A stretch of DNA of 48,049 nt, from positions 1 to 48,049 of the forward strand of contig JAILDT010000071.1 of NCBI GenBank assembly GCA_024689085.1. The letters run 5' to 3'. This document shows, in pieces, positions 45,691 through 48,049 of the stretch. Positions within the stretch are counted from its first letter, which is position 1. The number at the start of each line of letters is the position of its first letter. The DNA is from Clostridia bacterium (GTDB lineage: Bacteria > Bacillota > Clostridia > Peptostreptococcales > Anaerovoracaceae). The translations under genes and the position numbers were made by a program. Below the pieces are notes generated by a model that was not told the origin of the DNA, ran no database searches, and saw only the letters and a list, made by a program, of their open reading frames with translations.

Positions 45691-46300
45691 TTGGTTCCAA
45701 TGTCTGGAAAATCGGATCGTATATCTTGGCGCACAGGTAACCCGGCAGCGTCAGTCCGTACAGCATCACCAGCAGGAAGATTCCGTGGAGAAGCCACAGA
45801 AGTGCTGCCCATGCTGCCCAGATCGCCACCATGCCCAGCGTCCGCGGGATGTGCCCCAGCGCCAGACTCGCACCGTTGACCAGCGTCCCTTTCGCAGTGT
45901 TCTCGAACCGCGAAAGCATGGCGAAGGTGTAGATGCCGATGGCGAATACGCACAGAACGATCACCGAAATGATGATCATGAACACGGTGGATGATTTCGC
46001 ATCGATGGAATGCAGCATCACCAGTTCCAGTCCTGCGACGGCGAAGATTGCTGCGAACAGCAGTCCCAGCCCGATGCCCTGCTTCAGATTCTGTCGGAAG
46101 GAAGCGAGGAACATCTTCCATACGTAGGTCTCGTCCTTTCTCACAAGGTGAATCAGCACGTTGTTCATGGCTGTGATGGCCGCGCCGATTGTCACGATAG
46201 GTATCATGCAGATGATGGTCATCAGATTGAGCACTGCCATATCCACCAGAAACGACAGGAACCGCATCACCGGATTGTTCGCGTCAAAAAACCGATCCAT
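45668..46300 (-). CDS. DUF624 (YesL-like) membrane protein
   Basis: MDRFFDANNPVMRFLSFLVDMAVLNLMTIICMIPIVTIGAAITAMNNVL. Confidence 0.88.
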   Translation of the reverse strand: MDRFFDANNPVMRFLSFLVDMAVLNLMTIICMIPIVTIGAAITAMNNVLIHLVRKDETYVWKMFLASFRQNLKQGIGLGLLFAAIFAVAGLELVMLHSIDAKSSTVFMIIISVIVLCVFAIGIYTFAMLSRFENTAKGTLVNGASLALGHIPRTLGMVAIWAAWAALLWLLHGIFLLVMLYGLTLPGYLCAKIYDPIFQTLEPNEESTAE

Positions 46301-46309
46301 CTTCTTATC

Positions 46310-47170
46310 CTATCCTTTGACTGCGCCCGCTGTAACACCTGCAACGATATGCTTTTGCAGGAACAGGTACAGAATCAGTATCGGCAGCATGGCCAGCAGC
46401 AGCGCCGCCATAACAAGTCCGATATCCGTAGAGTAGGTTCCGTAGAAGGCCTGCGTCGCGATCGGGATCGTGTAGATCGACTTATCTGTCAGTACAAGGC
46501 TCGGCAGGAGGTAGTCGTTCCAGAAGGCCATTGCATCGATGATGGCCACTGTAGCGACAGTCGGTTTCAGCAGTGGGAAGACGATCTTCCAGAATGTCTG
46601 CCATCTGCTGCAGCCGTCAATCAAGGCGGCTTCCTCCAGTTCTAACGGAATATTGGAATGGATCGCGCCGTGGAACATAAATGTCGCCATCGACACGGAG
46701 AATCCCACATGCATGAAAATCAGCGTGATTCTGCTTCCCAGAACACCGAAGATTCCGCCGTAAACAGATACGAGAGGAACCATCAGAACCTGGAATGGAA
46801 TGACCATGGATGCGATCATCAGTGCAAAGAACAGTGTACATGCCTTCCAGTTGTTACGGACAATGACGAAGGATGCCATCGCCGAAAACAGAATTGTCAG
46901 GATCGTCGCACTGAACGTGATGAATGCGGAATTCTTGAATACGTTCCAGAAATCCATCTTGGCCATCGCTTCCGGGAAGTTCTGCAATGTGAATCCATGC
47001 TCACCGATCAGAGCGAGCGGATTCGATGTGATATCACCTTTAGTCTTGAAAACATTAATCAGGACAAGTAGGAAAGGTATGACGAACAGGATGAACACAA
47101 GGATCAGGACGATGATCGTGATGACCTGGCGTCTTTTTTTCTGCTTAGCTGCTAATTCGTTCTGATTCAT
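46310..47170 (-). CDS. Carbohydrate ABC transporter permease (MalG/MsmG-like)
   Basis: EEAALIDGCSRWQTFWKIVFPLLKPTVATVAIIDAMAFWNDYLLPSL (EAA loop), 6 TMs. Confidence 0.94.
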   Translation of the reverse strand: MNQNELAAKQKKRRQVITIIVLILVFILFVIPFLLVLINVFKTKGDITSNPLALIGEHGFTLQNFPEAMAKMDFWNVFKNSAFITFSATILTILFSAMASFVIVRNNWKACTLFFALMIASMVIPFQVLMVPLVSVYGGIFGVLGSRITLIFMHVGFSVSMATFMFHGAIHSNIPLELEEAALIDGCSRWQTFWKIVFPLLKPTVATVAIIDAMAFWNDYLLPSLVLTDKSIYTIPIATQAFYGTYSTDIGLVMAALLLAMLPILILYLFLQKHIVAGVTAGAVKG

Positions 47171-48048
47171 TACGCCTGCACCTCCCCTTTCTTACCAATA
47201 TACACCTGAGCAATGCCTATGATCGCGCAGACTATGAACAGAATAAGGGCTTCTGCCTGGCCTGTGCCATAGTCTTTGTATACGAATGCTTTGTTGTATA
47301 CGTGCATTGCGGCGAGTACCGAAGAGTTGAACGGTTCACCATTTGTCAACGACAGGTTGACATCGTACACTACGAAGCATCTGGTGATGCTCAGGAAGAT
47401 ACAAGTTACAAATGATGTCCTCATGAGAGGAATCGTGACGTTGCGCATGGCCTGGGCCGGCGTGCATCCGTCGATCATGGCTGCTTCCTTCAGAGAATCG
47501 GAAACGCCCATGAATCCGGCTACATAAATGAGCATCATGTAACCGGCGTATTGCCAGACGGACACCAGAATCAGACAGAACATGGCGCCGCCGGTCGAAG
47601 ACAGCAGCGACGGAACTGTTCCGTCCGTGAATGCTGCGCCGATGGCAACAAATGCACGGTTGAAGACGAACTTCCATACATAACCGAGAACGATACCGCC
47701 GATCAGGTTCGGAATGAAGAACCCTGCGCGGAAGAAGTTCTGTCCTTTGATACCGCTTGTTACCAGATATGCCAGTGCGAACGCAACAGCATTGACAAAT
47801 ACTACTGCAAAAGCAGAGTAGATGATAGTCCTGCCCATGGATGCCCAGAAGTAGGCGTCCTTAAAAGCAGATACATAGTTTGCAAATCCCACGAGCGGTT
47901 TTTCAGCCAATACGCCATCCCAGCTTGTGAAGGTCAGATACAGACCGTAGAGGAACGGTATGATGATGACCATACAGAACAGGATCAGTGCAGGGCCGGC
48001 AAACATCAGGAATTGCTTTGATTTATACGATATTGTATTTCGTTGCAT
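47170..48048 (-). CDS. Carbohydrate ABC transporter permease (MalF/MsmF-like)
   Basis: LKEAAMIDGCTPAQAMRNVTIPLMRTSFVTCIF (EAA loop), 6 TMs; complete up to the window edge. Confidence 0.93.
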   Translation of the reverse strand: MQRNTISYKSKQFLMFAGPALILFCMVIIIPFLYGLYLTFTSWDGVLAEKPLVGFANYVSAFKDAYFWASMGRTIIYSAFAVVFVNAVAFALAYLVTSGIKGQNFFRAGFFIPNLIGGIVLGYVWKFVFNRAFVAIGAAFTDGTVPSLLSSTGGAMFCLILVSVWQYAGYMMLIYVAGFMGVSDSLKEAAMIDGCTPAQAMRNVTIPLMRTSFVTCIFLSITRCFVVYDVNLSLTNGEPFNSSVLAAMHVYNKAFVYKDYGTGQAEALILFIVCAIIGIAQVYIGKKGEVQA

Positions 48049-48049
48049 A

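Noticed and set aside
1-48049. GCCTTTGC/GCAAAGGC, another recurring octamer (about 10 copies noticed)
   Set aside because: Only moderately above expectation, and mostly explained by Ala-Lys/Phe-Ala codons and near-variants of the main motif; kept as a comparison rather than a finding.

Overview
This looks like a chromosomal segment of a fairly GC-rich anaerobic Firmicute/Clostridia-type bacterium; that assignment is inferred from gene content. Most genes are on the minus strand. (1) Positions 1-17.7 kb hold the conserved translation/isoprenoid/replication super-operon, read on the minus strand: larB, pyrH, frr, uppS, cdsA, dxr, rseP, ispG, polC, then an unusual three-gene insert (MoxR-type AAA+ ATPase, VWA-like metallopeptidase, LOG protein), then rimP, nusA, rnpM(ylxR), ylxQ and the 5' part of infB. 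(2) Positions 17.7-31.8 kb hold accessory and housekeeping genes: dynamin-like GTPase, small alarmone synthetase, mscS, a repeat-rich hydrophilin-like protein, putP with a divergent TetR, tRNA-Val(GAC), a beta-helix lipoprotein and a SpoIIE-type phosphatase. (3) Positions 31.8-38.9 kb hold fRMsr, a PNPOx-like protein, DUF554/LysR, a phosphatase remnant, a DUF362 protein, a HAD hydrolase and a CoA-transferase. (4) Positions 38.9-48 kb hold a sucrose/fructoside-type operon: GH13_4 amylosucrase-like, fructokinase, metallophosphoesterase, MsmK-type ATPase, GH32, DUF624 and two ABC permeases. The observations most worth following up are: (a) an octamer GCAAAAGC (consensus tGCAAAAGCa) that I counted by hand 25 times on both strands, in all reading frames and between genes, roughly 15-20 fold above a composition-based estimate, which suggests a DNA-uptake-like or architectural genome motif; (b) a PolC that appears to lack the 3'-5' exonuclease insertion in its PHP domain; (c) a MoxR ATPase with a DUF6273-like, apparently permuted N-terminal module; (d) an mscS / repeat-protein pair driven by interleaved divergent promoters. 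No CRISPR array, transposase or prophage was seen.
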